Assembly: GCA_017550525.1 (NCBI GenBank)
Contig: JAFZOU010000096.1
Location: 51,443 to 115,442 of the forward strand
Direction: 5' to 3'
Source of the DNA: Bacteroidales bacterium
Lineage (GTDB): Bacteria > Bacteroidota > Bacteroidia > Bacteroidales > UBA932
Length of the DNA stretch: 64,000 nucleotides
Both the position numbers and the translations under genes were made by a program. The notes under the pieces were generated by a model, which saw only the letters and a list, made by a program, of their open reading frames with translations, had not been told where the DNA came from and did not search any database. How positions within the stretch are numbered: the stretch's first letter is position 1; each line of letters opens with the position of its first letter. Of the stretch, positions 9,347 to 17,805 are shown one piece after another.

Positions 9347-9354
9347 CAAAGGTA
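9347..9354 (-). promoter_or_regulatory. Bacteroidota -7 box for HAD-MFS pair
   Basis: TACCTTTG on the minus strand (TAnnTTTG consensus) ends 11 bp before the HAD ATG. It lies inside the segment bracketed by the inverted arrays, so it would move with the genes if the segment inverted. Confidence 0.65.
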
Positions 9355-9385
9355 GTCATTTGCCACGGCATTCGCAAAAGTCCCG

Positions 9386-9519
9386 GCCATGTTGACACGT
9401 AAAACGCTCCTGTGTCCGATTCCGGTGCCCACACGGCAACGTTTTTGGCGTTTTGGGGTAATTTCCTTGCCGTGTTGACACAAAAACCCCATTCTGAGCG
9501 TTTTGGCTGTCAACACGGC
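9386..9519. repeat. GCCGTGTTGACA/TGTCAACACGGC hairpin array (right copy, inverted)
   Basis: Reverse complement of the array at 7197-7330: arms at 9386-9397 (one mismatch), 9431-9437 (half arm), 9469-9480 and 9508-9519. It is upstream of the HAD gene. Left and right copies with their flanking GGACC-dyad groups form a long inverted repeat about 2.1 kb apart. Confidence 0.75.
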
Positions 9520-9552
9520 TGAGGCAGGACTGCCGCCAGGTTACGAGGCGGT

Positions 9553-9607
9553 GGACCAGGTCCAAGAATGCGGTGGACCAGGTCCAGGCAGGTGGTGGAC
9601 TAGGTCC
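9553..9607. repeat. Three copies of GGACC(A/T)GGTCC (right array, inverted)
   Basis: Dyads at 9553-9563, 9575-9585 and 9597-9607 (the last GGACTAGGTCC). Mirror image of the group at 7078-7163. Confidence 0.72.
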
Positions 9608-9620
9608 AAGGGTAGAATCG

Positions 9621-9726
9621 GTGGAGGCTAAGTGGTTGATATACAGTGAATTGCAAGAGTGTCTACCAGAATTATTTCTGGTAGAAGATGCCGTAAGTTG
9701 CTGTAAATGAGATGGTTGGCTTCCAC
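9621..9726. repeat. Nested-palindrome element A2 (right array, inverted)
   Basis: Outer arms GTGGAGGCTAAG (from 9621) and GGTTGGCTTCCAC (to 9726) enclose a central palindrome TCTACCAGAA (9662-9671) / TTCTGGTAGA (9676-9685). The outer arms match element A1, but the central palindrome is a different sequence, closest to that of A3 at 17681. Confidence 0.65.
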
Positions 9727-9729
9727 TGA

Positions 9730-9771
9730 CAGGGGAGAACCGTCAGGGGAGAACCGCCAGGGGAGAACCGC
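9730..9771. repeat. Tandem repeat, 3 x 14 bp
   Basis: CAGGGGAGAACCG(T/C) three times (9730, 9744, 9758). The core GGGGAGAACC also occurs once, in reverse, at 17630-17640 beside element A3. The 496-bp gap 9336-9831 holds this plus the inverted arrays and no gene. Confidence 0.7.
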
Positions 9772-9831
9772 TACAGGTGGGACCGTGGAGAATGGAGAAC
9801 TGCCGAGGAAGAAAACCAGGGAAGGACGGGA

Positions 9832-10779
9832 CTATTTCCCGGTGGGATGGGCGAAGTGGGTGGGCTGGGCCTTGGGCTTGGAGGCGGGTTCCGGGTGAAC
9901 GGCCATGGCGGGCTGCTTCTTCACGTAGGCGTACACCAGGAAGCCTATACCAAGGAGTACGAACGGGATGGAGAGGAGCTGGCCCATGTTGAGGGCCATG
10001 TTGGCCTCAAAGTCCACCTGGTCGTTTTTCACAAACTCAATGAGGAAGCGGCTGCCGAAGCACACAATCAGGAATATGCCGATAAACGTGCCCCGGTACA
10101 GTTTCTCCAGCCTGTTACGGTACAGCCAGATAAGGAGTAAGCCAAGAAGGAGATATGTGAGGGCCTCATAGAGCTGCGTGGGATGGCAGGGTACGGTTTC
10201 TCCGTTTCTCTCAAATACAAAGCCCCAGGGAAGGGTGGTGGGGCCGCCGTAGATCTCTGAGTTAAAGAGGTTGCCAAGGCGGATGAAGCACGCTGCAAAG
10301 GCCACAGGGATGGCAATGTGGTCAATGACCCAAACGAAGTCGAAGCCGTTTGCCGGGCCGTACTTACGGGCATACCAGATGATACCAAGGATGATGGCGA
10401 TGGTGCCGCCATGGCTGGCAAGGCCGCCTTTCCAGGGCATGAAGATTTCCCAGAAGGCCTGCCAATTGGTCATGCCGCGGGCTGCCACCTGGGGGGAAAC
10501 GGTACCTCCGAACATCTGGAAGAAAGGTGCCAGATAGTAATCCGGCTCATAGAACAGGCAGTGGCCTAGGCGTGCGCCCACTATGGTGCATATGAGAAGC
10601 ATGTATAGCATGGGGTCCAGGAGGGCCTCGCTTATCTTTTCACGATTAAAGAAGCTCTTCATGATGAACCAGCCCAGGATGAAGCCGCTCACAAAAAGCA
10701 GTGAATACCATCTGAGTTCAAAGCCGCCGAGGTGAAGGATGGCGGGGTTCACATTCCAATGTACAATGAGTGTTTCCAT
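9832..10779 (-). CDS. lgt: Prolipoprotein diacylglyceryl transferase
   Basis: 315-residue integral membrane enzyme that transfers diacylglyceryl from phosphatidylglycerol to the lipobox cysteine of prolipoproteins, the first step of lipoprotein maturation. Seven hydrophobic helices are visible, with the catalytic-region stretch GGLASHGGTIAIILG and the signature FAACFIRLGNLFNSEIYG. The C-terminal tail is charged and proline-rich. An ATG 18 bp upstream is possible, but the TATATTTG promoter overlaps it, so METLIVHW is the better start and the message would be nearly leaderless. It serves the many lipoproteins of the window (SusD, adaptor, GH proteins). Confidence 0.95.
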   Translation of the reverse strand: METLIVHWNVNPAILHLGGFELRWYSLLFVSGFILGWFIMKSFFNREKISEALLDPMLYMLLICTIVGARLGHCLFYEPDYYLAPFFQMFGGTVSPQVAARGMTNWQAFWEIFMPWKGGLASHGGTIAIILGIIWYARKYGPANGFDFVWVIDHIAIPVAFAACFIRLGNLFNSEIYGGPTTLPWGFVFERNGETVPCHPTQLYEALTYLLLGLLLIWLYRNRLEKLYRGTFIGIFLIVCFGSRFLIEFVKNDQVDFEANMALNMGQLLSIPFVLLGIGFLVYAYVKKQPAMAVHPEPASKPKAQPTHFAHPTGK

Positions 10780-10783
10780 ACTG

Positions 10784-10791
10784 CAAATATA
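10784..10791 (-). promoter_or_regulatory. -7 box for lgt
   Basis: TATATTTG on the minus strand, four bases before the lgt ATG (TTTGCAGTATG). The same TTTGCAGTATG junction is found before the DUF3825 gene at 61129, implying transcripts with almost no 5' leader. Confidence 0.7.
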
Positions 10792-10801
10792 ATACATTTT
10801 T

Positions 10802-10852
10802 GAGATTCCTCGGCTACGCTCGGAATGACAGAGAAGCTACGCTTGGAATGAC
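10802..10852. repeat. GTCAT...ATCTC palindromic unit, one and a half copies
   Basis: A full 28-bp unit in reverse (GAGAT 10802 to ATGAC 10829) and a shorter one (10831-10852) ending GGAATGAC. Lies between the divergent lgt and TolC genes. Confidence 0.65.
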
Positions 10853-10929
10853 AGGGGGCGAATGAATGACATGTACACTACGTGGGCCCGATTTTTGCAG
10901 TAAATTGCCAGCTTATTCAGTTAGTTATT

Positions 10930-12447
10930 ATGTGTGTTAAGAAATTGATCCTTATGCTTGCCATTCTGCTGCCTTCCGCGGCATGGGCGCAGTATAAGGA
11001 TTCACCTCAGGAGGCGGCGGACTCTACGCTTATACTTACGCTGGACGACGCCCTCAAAATAGCCCTCAGTGAAAATACTTCAGTAAAGGTGGCCGATATG
11101 GAGGTCCAGCGCCAGAAATATGCCCGTAAGGGTGCCTACGGCGCGCTTTTCCCCCAGATTAATGCAACTGGAATGTACAGTTATGCCATCCAGAAGCAGA
11201 AGGTGTTCTTTGGCTCTGACGACGAATCCTCCGGCAGCGGAGGTGGCGGTATGGCATCAATGATGACAAGCGCCTTCGAGCCCATCATGTACTACATCCA
11301 GCAGCTCTATACCGCAACGGCAACTCCGTTTGTGCCCTACCAGGCCCCGCCCCAGGAAGAGAAGGCTTCTTCCAGCAGTGACCCCATTGAAATGGGCCGT
11401 CGCAACCAGGTCCAGCTAGGCCTGAGCGCCTCAATGCCCATCATCAACGCCCAGCTGTGGGAAAGCCTGTGCCTCACCGGGGACCAGGTGGAACTTGCGG
11501 TTGAAAAGGCCCGTGAAAGCCGCCTTGGAACGGTTACCCAGGTAAAGCAGGCCTACTATGCCGTCCTCATGGCTAAGGCTTCCTACGACGTTTACAACGC
11601 TGTTTTTGAAAACGCCGCCCAGAATCTCAAGACTACGGAGAGCCGCTACAATGTCCAGAAGGCATCTGAACTTGACCTCGCCCGTGCGCAGAGCTCCCTT
11701 GCAGCCGCAATCCCCAACATGTACAACGCAGAGAATGCCATATACCTTTCCCTGTGGCAGCTCAAGGCCGTGATGGGCCTGGACCTTGACCGCCCGGTGG
11801 ATATTGTGGGAACACTTGAGGATTACGCGGAGCACATGTTCTATGACATCAACGAGGGCACGGAGGCCTCACTGGACCGCAACACCCAGCTTCGCCAGCT
11901 GGCCGCCCAGGCGGAAATGCTTTCCAAGCAGATAAGGATGCAGCAGTATGCGTACATCCCCACTTTATCGGCCCAGATATCATATAATTACTATACGCAG
12001 AGCGACAAATTCAATCTGAGCCAGTGGAAATGGCTGCCGTCCTCAACGGCGGTATTCTCCCTGAACATCCCCATCTTCTCCGGCGGGCAGCGCTACCATA
12101 CCATCAAGCAAACGCGCGTTCAGGCCGATGAACTGGACCTCCAGAGGGAAAACACTGAGCGTCAGATCCGTATAGGTATCCGCCAGAGCCTCTCCACTAT
12201 GGATACGGCTATGAAGACGTACGATGCCGCAAAAGAGGCCCTCACCAGCGCAGAGAAGGCTTACAGCATTGCCTCCAAGAGCTTTGAGGTTGGAAAGAGC
12301 ACGCTCACGGACCTTAACAACACGGAACTCACTCTCACCCAGACCCGCCTTCAGGCGGCGCAGGCCGTATACAACTTTGTAGTAGCAAAGGCCGGCCTTG
12401 AACAGACATTAGGTTACGATTTTACAGAAGAAAAGACATATGATTAA
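10930..12447 (+). CDS. TolC-family outer membrane efflux protein
   Basis: 505 residues. A signal peptide (MCVKKLILMLAILLPSAAWA) precedes a mature protein with two long-helix repeats typical of TolC channels (DLARAQSSLAAAIPNMYNAE region and the C-terminal TLTDLNNTELTLTQTRLQAAQ). An upstream in-frame ATG at 10882 would place 16 extra residues before the signal peptide and is less likely. A low-complexity Ser/Gly/Gln-rich insert lies at about residues 95-170. First gene of a three-component efflux operon; its stop overlaps the adaptor gene by 8 bp. Confidence 0.92.
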   Translation: MCVKKLILMLAILLPSAAWAQYKDSPQEAADSTLILTLDDALKIALSENTSVKVADMEVQRQKYARKGAYGALFPQINATGMYSYAIQKQKVFFGSDDESSGSGGGGMASMMTSAFEPIMYYIQQLYTATATPFVPYQAPPQEEKASSSSDPIEMGRRNQVQLGLSASMPIINAQLWESLCLTGDQVELAVEKARESRLGTVTQVKQAYYAVLMAKASYDVYNAVFENAAQNLKTTESRYNVQKASELDLARAQSSLAAAIPNMYNAENAIYLSLWQLKAVMGLDLDRPVDIVGTLEDYAEHMFYDINEGTEASLDRNTQLRQLAAQAEMLSKQIRMQQYAYIPTLSAQISYNYYTQSDKFNLSQWKWLPSSTAVFSLNIPIFSGGQRYHTIKQTRVQADELDLQRENTERQIRIGIRQSLSTMDTAMKTYDAAKEALTSAEKAYSIASKSFEVGKSTLTDLNNTELTLTQTRLQAAQAVYNFVVAKAGLEQTLGYDFTEEKTYD

Positions 12448-13468
12448 AAGAGGAATTGCAATATTTGCAGCCCTTGCAGCCGCCGTGTCATGCGGCAATT
12501 TTGGAACAAAAAAGGCCGATTCTCCCGCAGCACAGGCTCCCGCAGAGATTGTCCCCAACGTGGAAGTAGCCGTGGCCGAGGCCCGCATGGTGCCCCAGGA
12601 GAGCGTTTACGCCTCTACCGTTGAGGCCTACGCCGTGAACAACATCATGCCCCAGAGCGGCGGCCGTATCCGCAAGATCAACGTTGAGGTAGGGGACTAC
12701 GTCCAGAAGGGACAGGTCCTGGCCGAAATGGACCGCATCCAGCTTGAGCAGCTGGAGCTCCAGGTGAAAAACGACGAAATTGAGTACGAGCGCCTGAAGA
12801 GCCTCTACGCAGAAGGCGGCGTCTCCCAGAGCGACTTCGAGACAGCAGAACTTGGCTACAAGGTCCGTAAGTCCAATTACAATAACGTCAAGGAGAACAC
12901 CATCCTTCGCAGCCCCATCACGGGTTATGTATCGGCCAGAAACTTTGACAAAGGCGATATGTTCGGGATGAGCGCCCCCATCTTCACCGTCCAGCAGGTG
13001 GTTCCCGTAAAGCTCCTTGTGGGCATCTCAGAAAGCGAATACACCAAGGTGAAAAAGGGAGACAAGGTGTCCCTCACCGTCGACGCCATCCCCGGAAAGA
13101 CCTTCCAGGGCAAGGTGGAGCGCCTCTATCCCACCATCGACGCCGCCACCCATACCTTCAAGGCGGAGGTTGTGGTTCCCAATGCCGATAAAGTCCTCCG
13201 CCCCGGCATGTACGCCCGCGTGACGGTGAACTTCGGCACCCGCAACAGCATCGTGGTCCCGGACAGGAGCATAGTCAAGCAGGAAGGCACCGGAACAAGG
13301 TTCATCTATGTCCTTTCAGAGGACGGCACCGTAAGTTATACTCCCGTAACCGTGGGCCGTCACCTTGGAGCGGAATATGAGATCACGGCCGGTCTTGAAG
13401 CCGGAAGCACCATTGTGGTAAAGGGCCAGTCGGCACTTAAGGACGGAGTCAAGGTGAAGGTACTATGA
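12440..13468 (+). CDS. RND efflux periplasmic adaptor (AcrA/MexA type), lipoprotein
   Basis: 342 residues. The lipobox AAAVSC places the acylated Cys at residue 18, anchoring the protein in a membrane facing the periplasm. It contains a lipoyl/barrel-sandwich half (INVEVGDYVQKGQVLAEMD), a short helical hairpin, the second lipoyl half (LRSPITGYVSARNFDKGDMFG) and a beta-barrel with membrane-proximal domain. It links the inner membrane pump to the TolC channel encoded on either side. Overlaps the TolC gene by 8 bp and the pump gene by 4 bp. Confidence 0.93.
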   Translation: MIKRGIAIFAALAAAVSCGNFGTKKADSPAAQAPAEIVPNVEVAVAEARMVPQESVYASTVEAYAVNNIMPQSGGRIRKINVEVGDYVQKGQVLAEMDRIQLEQLELQVKNDEIEYERLKSLYAEGGVSQSDFETAELGYKVRKSNYNNVKENTILRSPITGYVSARNFDKGDMFGMSAPIFTVQQVVPVKLLVGISESEYTKVKKGDKVSLTVDAIPGKTFQGKVERLYPTIDAATHTFKAEVVVPNADKVLRPGMYARVTVNFGTRNSIVVPDRSIVKQEGTGTRFIYVLSEDGTVSYTPVTVGRHLGAEYEITAGLEAGSTIVVKGQSALKDGVKVKVL

Positions 13469-16400
13469 GCATTTACAGAACATCGGTAGAGCACCCGGTT
13501 ACAACCTGCCTTGTATTCCTGGCCTTCGCCATACTGGGCATCTTCGCCCTCACAAGGCTCCCGGTAAACAATTTCCCGGAAATAGAGTCCAACACCATCA
13601 TGGTGATGAGCTCCTATCCCGGGGCATCGGCCGAGGACGTTGAGAATAACCTCACAAAGGTGCTTGAAAACACCCTGAACGGTGTTGCAAACCTTAAGAA
13701 CCTCACATCCAATTCCCGTGAGAACATATCCATCCTCACGCTGGAGTTCGAGTACGGTACAGACATAGACGAGGCCACCAACGACGTCCGTGACAAGCTT
13801 GACATGGTGTCCCAGCAGCTTCCTGACGGCGCTTCGCTTCCGTATCTGTTCAAGTTCAGCGTAGACGACATGCCCATCATGATGATGTCGGCTACCGCAA
13901 ACCAGAGCGTGAGCGCCCTGGACAAGATCCTGGACGACAAAGTGGCAACTCCGCTTGCCCGTGTCTCCGGTGTGGGTCAGGTGACCGTTGCAGGTGCCCC
14001 CAAGCGTGAGATCCAGGTGTACTGTGACCCTGCAAAGCTGGAGTCCTATCACCTCTCCATTGCGGCAATCGCGCAGGTCATAGCCGCAGAGAACCGTAAC
14101 GTCCCTTCCGGCAGCATCGATATAGGCTCCGATACCTATACGCTCCGTATCAAGAAGGAATTCCAGGACCCCCAGGAGATTCTTGACGTGGTCCTTGGAA
14201 ACTTTGGCGGATCGGCCGTGTACCTCAGGGACGTAGCCCGCGTGGACGACACCCTTGAGGAGAAGTCCCAGGAGTCTTACACCAACGGCAGCCGCGGTGC
14301 GCAGATCATAATCCAGAAGCAGTCCGGATACAATACGGTTGAGGTTGTGAGGAAGATCAAACAGGAGATGAAGACTATCTCCAGAAACCTTCCTTCCGAT
14401 ATCAAGATAACAACCATCGTGGATAATTCGGAGGACATCCTCCTTACCATCAAGTCTCTCCGTGACACCATCATGATCACCTTCCTGGTAGTTATGCTGG
14501 TGGTGTTCCTCTTCCTTGGAAGGCTCAAGGGAACCCTCATTGTGGTGCTCTCCATTCCTATCGCCCTGCTGGCGTCCCTCCTTTATCTGTTTGCAACTGG
14601 CAGTACCCTTAATATCATCTCCATGAGCGCCCTTGCCATTGCCATAGGTATGGTGGTGGACGACGCAATTGTGGTGCTTGAGAATGTGACCACGCACCTG
14701 GAAAGGGGAGAAAAACCCAAGGAGGCGGCCGTTCACGGCACCGCAGAGGTTGGTATCTCCGTTATTGCATCCACGCTCACCATGCTGTGCGTGTTCCTGC
14801 CGCTCACAATGATCACCGGTATGGCCGGAATCATGTTCAAGCAGCTTGGCTGGATTGTTTCCATCATCATGATAGTGTCCACGACGGCGGCCCTTACCCT
14901 GGTGCCCACCCTGTGCGCTCTCCTCATGAACAACAAGCCCGTGAACAACAAGGCGTACAGGATTGTGTTCGGCCCTGTGAACAAGGTCCTGGACGCAATC
15001 TCCCGCGGTTATTCCCGCCTTATCGGCTGGTGCATGAATCGCAAGAAGCTAATCATGATTGCGGCGGTGGCGATATTCGGCGTGGTGCTGTATATCTTCA
15101 TCCCCAAGATGCGTACGGAATTCTTCCCTCAGGAGGACGAGGGCCGTATATCGGCCACCATTGAACTGCCTATAGGAACGGCCCAGCACGTCACAGGAGA
15201 CGTTGCCTGGCGCATATATGAGCGCATCAAGGCCGATGTCCCGGAACTCAAGGTCCTGAGTTACCGTTATGGTCAGGCCGATTCCGAGAACGCGTTCGCC
15301 TCCATGCGTCAGAACGGAACGTACCTCATCACCATGAACATCAATATCGGCTCCATCTCTACCCGTACGCGGTCTGTCAACGAGATTGCCGATATCATCC
15401 GTGCCGACCTCCGTGAATTCCCGGAACTCAACCGTTTCAACGTGACCGAAGGCGGTATGGGCATGGGCGGCCGCGCCAACGTCCAGGTGGAAATCTACGG
15501 CTATGACTTTGAAGAGACAGAGGCCGAGGCCCGCCGCGTGCGTGCCGCTATGATGGAAACCGGTTTCTTCACCCAGGCAATCCTTTCCAGGGACCAGTAC
15601 ACTCCGGAATACGAGGTTGACTTTGACCGTGAGAAACTGGCCCTCAATGGCCTCACGTCCACAACCGCTGCCGCATATGTATCGGCCGCAATGTCCGGTA
15701 CCGTGGCCTCCTTCTTCCGCGAAGACGGTGAGGAGTACAACATCCGCGTGCGCTATGCCCCGGAGTTCAGAAGTTCCATCGAGGACCTTGAGAATATTGT
15801 GATTTACAATACCCAGGGACAGGGAATAAGGGTACGTGACCTGGGAACCATCAAGGAATCCAAGGTGCCTCCTACAATCCAGAGAAAGAACCGTGACCGC
15901 TACATTACCGTAACCGGCATGATGGCCCGCGGAAAGGCCCTCAGTGAAGGCGTCGAGATAGTGAACGGCCTTATGGCCTCCAACCCTCTTCCCTCACACA
16001 TGAGCTGGAGGATAGGCGGAGACTATGAGGAGCAGCAGAAATCCTTCAAGGACATGTTCCTGCTGTTTGTGCTCATTGTGATCCTTGTGTACATGGTCAT
16101 GGCATCCCAGTTTGAATCCCTCCTGGGACCGTTTGTGATTATGTTCTCCATTCCTTTCGCCCTTGTTGGCGTAGCGCTTGGAAGCATGGTTCACGGATGG
16201 ATGCCAATAAGTATGATGGGTATGGTGGGTATAATAATCCTGCTTGGTATTGTGGTGAAAAACGGTATTGTGCTCATTGACTATACCATCCTTCTGCAGG
16301 AGAGGGGAGTAGCGGTGAGGGAAGCCTCCGTAACCGCTGCAAGAAGCCGTCTGAGGCCTATCCTCATGACCACACTCACCACCGTCCTTGGTATGCTTCC

Positions 16401-16575
16401 CATGGCCTGGGGAACCGGAGAGGGCGCAGACCTCTGGAGGGGCCTTGGCATCACCGTGGCCTGGGGTCTTTCCATCTCAACCCTCATCACCCTTGTCATC
16501 ATTCCTGTCCTTTACTGCGGCTTCACGGAGCACCGTGCCCGCCGCAAGGCCCGCAGGGAAGCGAAAAACAGTTAA
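13465..16575 (+). CDS. RND multidrug efflux pump, inner membrane subunit (AcrB/HAE1 type)
   Basis: 1036-residue proton-driven trimeric pump. The topology is the standard duplicated one: TM1 at the N-terminus, a large periplasmic loop, TM2-6, and the same again. The proton-relay pair is in IAIGMVVDDAIVVLENV (TM4, about residues 395-410), and the second repeat has MMGMVGIIILLGIVVKNGIVL. The length agrees with hydrophobe/amphiphile exporters such as AcrB (about 1050). Third gene of the efflux operon, followed 3 bp later by the PG0541-like gene. Substrates cannot be told from sequence. Confidence 0.95.
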   Translation: MSIYRTSVEHPVTTCLVFLAFAILGIFALTRLPVNNFPEIESNTIMVMSSYPGASAEDVENNLTKVLENTLNGVANLKNLTSNSRENISILTLEFEYGTDIDEATNDVRDKLDMVSQQLPDGASLPYLFKFSVDDMPIMMMSATANQSVSALDKILDDKVATPLARVSGVGQVTVAGAPKREIQVYCDPAKLESYHLSIAAIAQVIAAENRNVPSGSIDIGSDTYTLRIKKEFQDPQEILDVVLGNFGGSAVYLRDVARVDDTLEEKSQESYTNGSRGAQIIIQKQSGYNTVEVVRKIKQEMKTISRNLPSDIKITTIVDNSEDILLTIKSLRDTIMITFLVVMLVVFLFLGRLKGTLIVVLSIPIALLASLLYLFATGSTLNIISMSALAIAIGMVVDDAIVVLENVTTHLERGEKPKEAAVHGTAEVGISVIASTLTMLCVFLPLTMITGMAGIMFKQLGWIVSIIMIVSTTAALTLVPTLCALLMNNKPVNNKAYRIVFGPVNKVLDAISRGYSRLIGWCMNRKKLIMIAAVAIFGVVLYIFIPKMRTEFFPQEDEGRISATIELPIGTAQHVTGDVAWRIYERIKADVPELKVLSYRYGQADSENAFASMRQNGTYLITMNINIGSISTRTRSVNEIADIIRADLREFPELNRFNVTEGGMGMGGRANVQVEIYGYDFEETEAEARRVRAAMMETGFFTQAILSRDQYTPEYEVDFDREKLALNGLTSTTAAAYVSAAMSGTVASFFREDGEEYNIRVRYAPEFRSSIEDLENIVIYNTQGQGIRVRDLGTIKESKVPPTIQRKNRDRYITVTGMMARGKALSEGVEIVNGLMASNPLPSHMSWRIGGDYEEQQKSFKDMFLLFVLIVILVYMVMASQFESLLGPFVIMFSIPFALVGVALGSMVHGWMPISMMGMVGIIILLGIVVKNGIVLIDYTILLQERGVAVREASVTAARSRLRPILMTTLTTVLGMLPMAWGTGEGADLWRGLGITVAWGLSISTLITLVIIPVLYCGFTEHRARRKARREAKNS

Positions 16576-16578
16576 GCC

Positions 16579-16872
16579 ATGAAAGCGATATTTATAGCAT
16601 ATAATCAGGCATACAATCAGGAGATTGTCCAGCTTCTGGAAGGCCTGGGCCAGAGAGGTTACACGGTCTGGACAGAAGTTGGCGGAAGGGGATCCGTGGA
16701 CGGAGAGCCCCACCTTGGGTCCCACGCCTGGCCCACCCAGAACCACGCCGTTCTTGCTGCCGTGGAAGATTCCCTGGCACCAAAGATCATGGATGCGCTG
16801 CGTGAAAAGGATGCCGCCAACAAGGCCCTTGGCCTCAGGGCATACCTTCTTCCCGTAGAGGATGCAATTTAG
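16579..16872 (+). CDS. PG0541-like transporter-associated protein (PII-like fold)
   Basis: 97-residue cytoplasmic protein. The pattern MKAIFIAYNQAYNQEIVQLLEGLGQRGYTVW..., a glycine-rich central loop (EVGGRGSVDGEP) and a C-terminal AYLLPVE strand fit the small PII-like proteins that sit directly behind RND pump genes in Bacteroidales (PG0541 type). PII-like proteins usually trimerise and bind a small ligand in the loop region; a role in controlling the pump is inferred from position only. It starts 3 bp after the pump stop. Confidence 0.72.
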   Translation: MKAIFIAYNQAYNQEIVQLLEGLGQRGYTVWTEVGGRGSVDGEPHLGSHAWPTQNHAVLAAVEDSLAPKIMDALREKDAANKALGLRAYLLPVEDAI

Positions 16873-16882
16873 TTTTTTTTGC

Positions 16883-16890
16883 TACCTTTG
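16883..16890 (+). promoter_or_regulatory. -7 box for the beta-barrel gene
   Basis: TACCTTTG (TAnnTTTG) 35 bp before the ATG at 16926, immediately after the efflux operon ends. It makes the beta-barrel gene a separate unit. Confidence 0.65.
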
Positions 16891-16925
16891 CGTTTGGACA
16901 AATTGAATAAACCTAATAGAGTAAA

Positions 16926-17621
16926 ATGAAAAAACTGTTTACAGTATTTGCTGCTGCCCTTTTGAGCGCAGTTATGCTTAATGCCCAGAGTTTTGGTGTC
17001 ATCGGCGGCTTCACGTCATCTGCTACCGGTATAGACACCAAGGACGCAATGGCAAACTTCAAGAATGTGAGCCTTTACCACGTTGGCGCTGCCGTGCGTT
17101 GGGAATTGGGTGATATATTTGCCGTCCAGCCCCAGCTGGCATATCAGGTCAAGGGTGCAAACCTTCATCAGGCAATAGTGGATAACAACACCCAGAGCGT
17201 TACCAATTCTTTCCAGAGCAAAACCGGTTTCATTGAACTCTCTGCAGGCCTCCATGCCGGGATAGACCTCCTTGCTTTCCGTCCATTTGTACTTGTGGAG
17301 CCTTTCGTAGGTTTTGCCGTCAGCGGTCAGGAGAATTATGATGTCCTTCTGGAAGGTGTGGTGAATAACACTACCTCACCAGAGCAAATCAATGCTGCCG
17401 CAAATGAGGTGAAGAACAAGCTTGAGTACGGCTTTGGCGTTGGCGGCGGTGTCCAGATCCTGGATCACTTCCAGCTTACTGTGCAGTGGTTCATGAACCT
17501 TGGCAACCTCTATGACAACGGCAAGATTGACGCAAACGAGAAACTGACCGTGGTCAAGGAATCTTACAAGGACATCAAGAACTATAATGGTATAAAGGTC
17601 ACCCTGGGACTCTTCTTCTAG
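16926..17621 (+). CDS. Outer membrane beta-barrel protein (PorT/OmpA-barrel-like)
   Basis: 231 residues. A signal peptide (MKKLFTVFAAALLSAVMLNAQ) is followed by alternating amphipathic strands with tight turns (FGVIGGFTSSATG, VGAAVRWELGDIFAVQPQLAYQVKGA, IELSAGLHAGIDLLAFRPFVLVEPF) and a C-terminal aromatic residue (TLGLFF), as expected of an eight- to ten-stranded barrel inserted by BamA. No enzymatic motif is seen, so a structural or small-pore role is the cautious call. It has its own promoter. Confidence 0.75.
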   Translation: MKKLFTVFAAALLSAVMLNAQSFGVIGGFTSSATGIDTKDAMANFKNVSLYHVGAAVRWELGDIFAVQPQLAYQVKGANLHQAIVDNNTQSVTNSFQSKTGFIELSAGLHAGIDLLAFRPFVLVEPFVGFAVSGQENYDVLLEGVVNNTTSPEQINAAANEVKNKLEYGFGVGGGVQILDHFQLTVQWFMNLGNLYDNGKIDANEKLTVVKESYKDIKNYNGIKVTLGLFF

Positions 17622-17645
17622 TCCCCGGTGGTTCTCCCCTTTGGG

Positions 17646-17750
17646 TGGAGCCTAATGGCCTAAGGGCCAGCTATTTACGGAATGTTCTACTAGAAAATCT
17701 TCTGGTAGAACATTTTGTATTTATCTGATTGTCAACGAATTAAGTCGCAC
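17646..17750. repeat. Nested-palindrome element A3
   Basis: Outer arm GTGGAGCCTAA (17646-17656) with a weak partner near 17740-17750, a small dyad TGGCC/GGCCA (17656-17669), and a central palindrome AATGTTCTACTAGA (17681-17694) / TCTGGTAGAACATT (17701-17714) with one mismatch. It occupies the gap between the beta-barrel gene and the thioredoxin promoter and may also serve as terminator. Confidence 0.6.
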
Positions 17751-17775
17751 TACTTGAAGTGAGAAAATTTTTTTG

Positions 17776-17783
17776 TATCTTTG
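17776..17783 (+). promoter_or_regulatory. -7 box for trxA operon
   Basis: TATCTTTG 22 bp before the trxA ATG, preceded by a T-run. It is the last clear Bacteroidota promoter before the long co-directional run ending at 32317. Confidence 0.7.
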
Positions 17784-17805
17784 TGAATCAATATAATGTA
17801 CAGTT

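Noticed and set aside
13360-14736. Long minus-strand frame opposite the efflux genes
   Set aside because: It is a shadow of the adaptor and pump genes; those have full family motifs on the plus strand.
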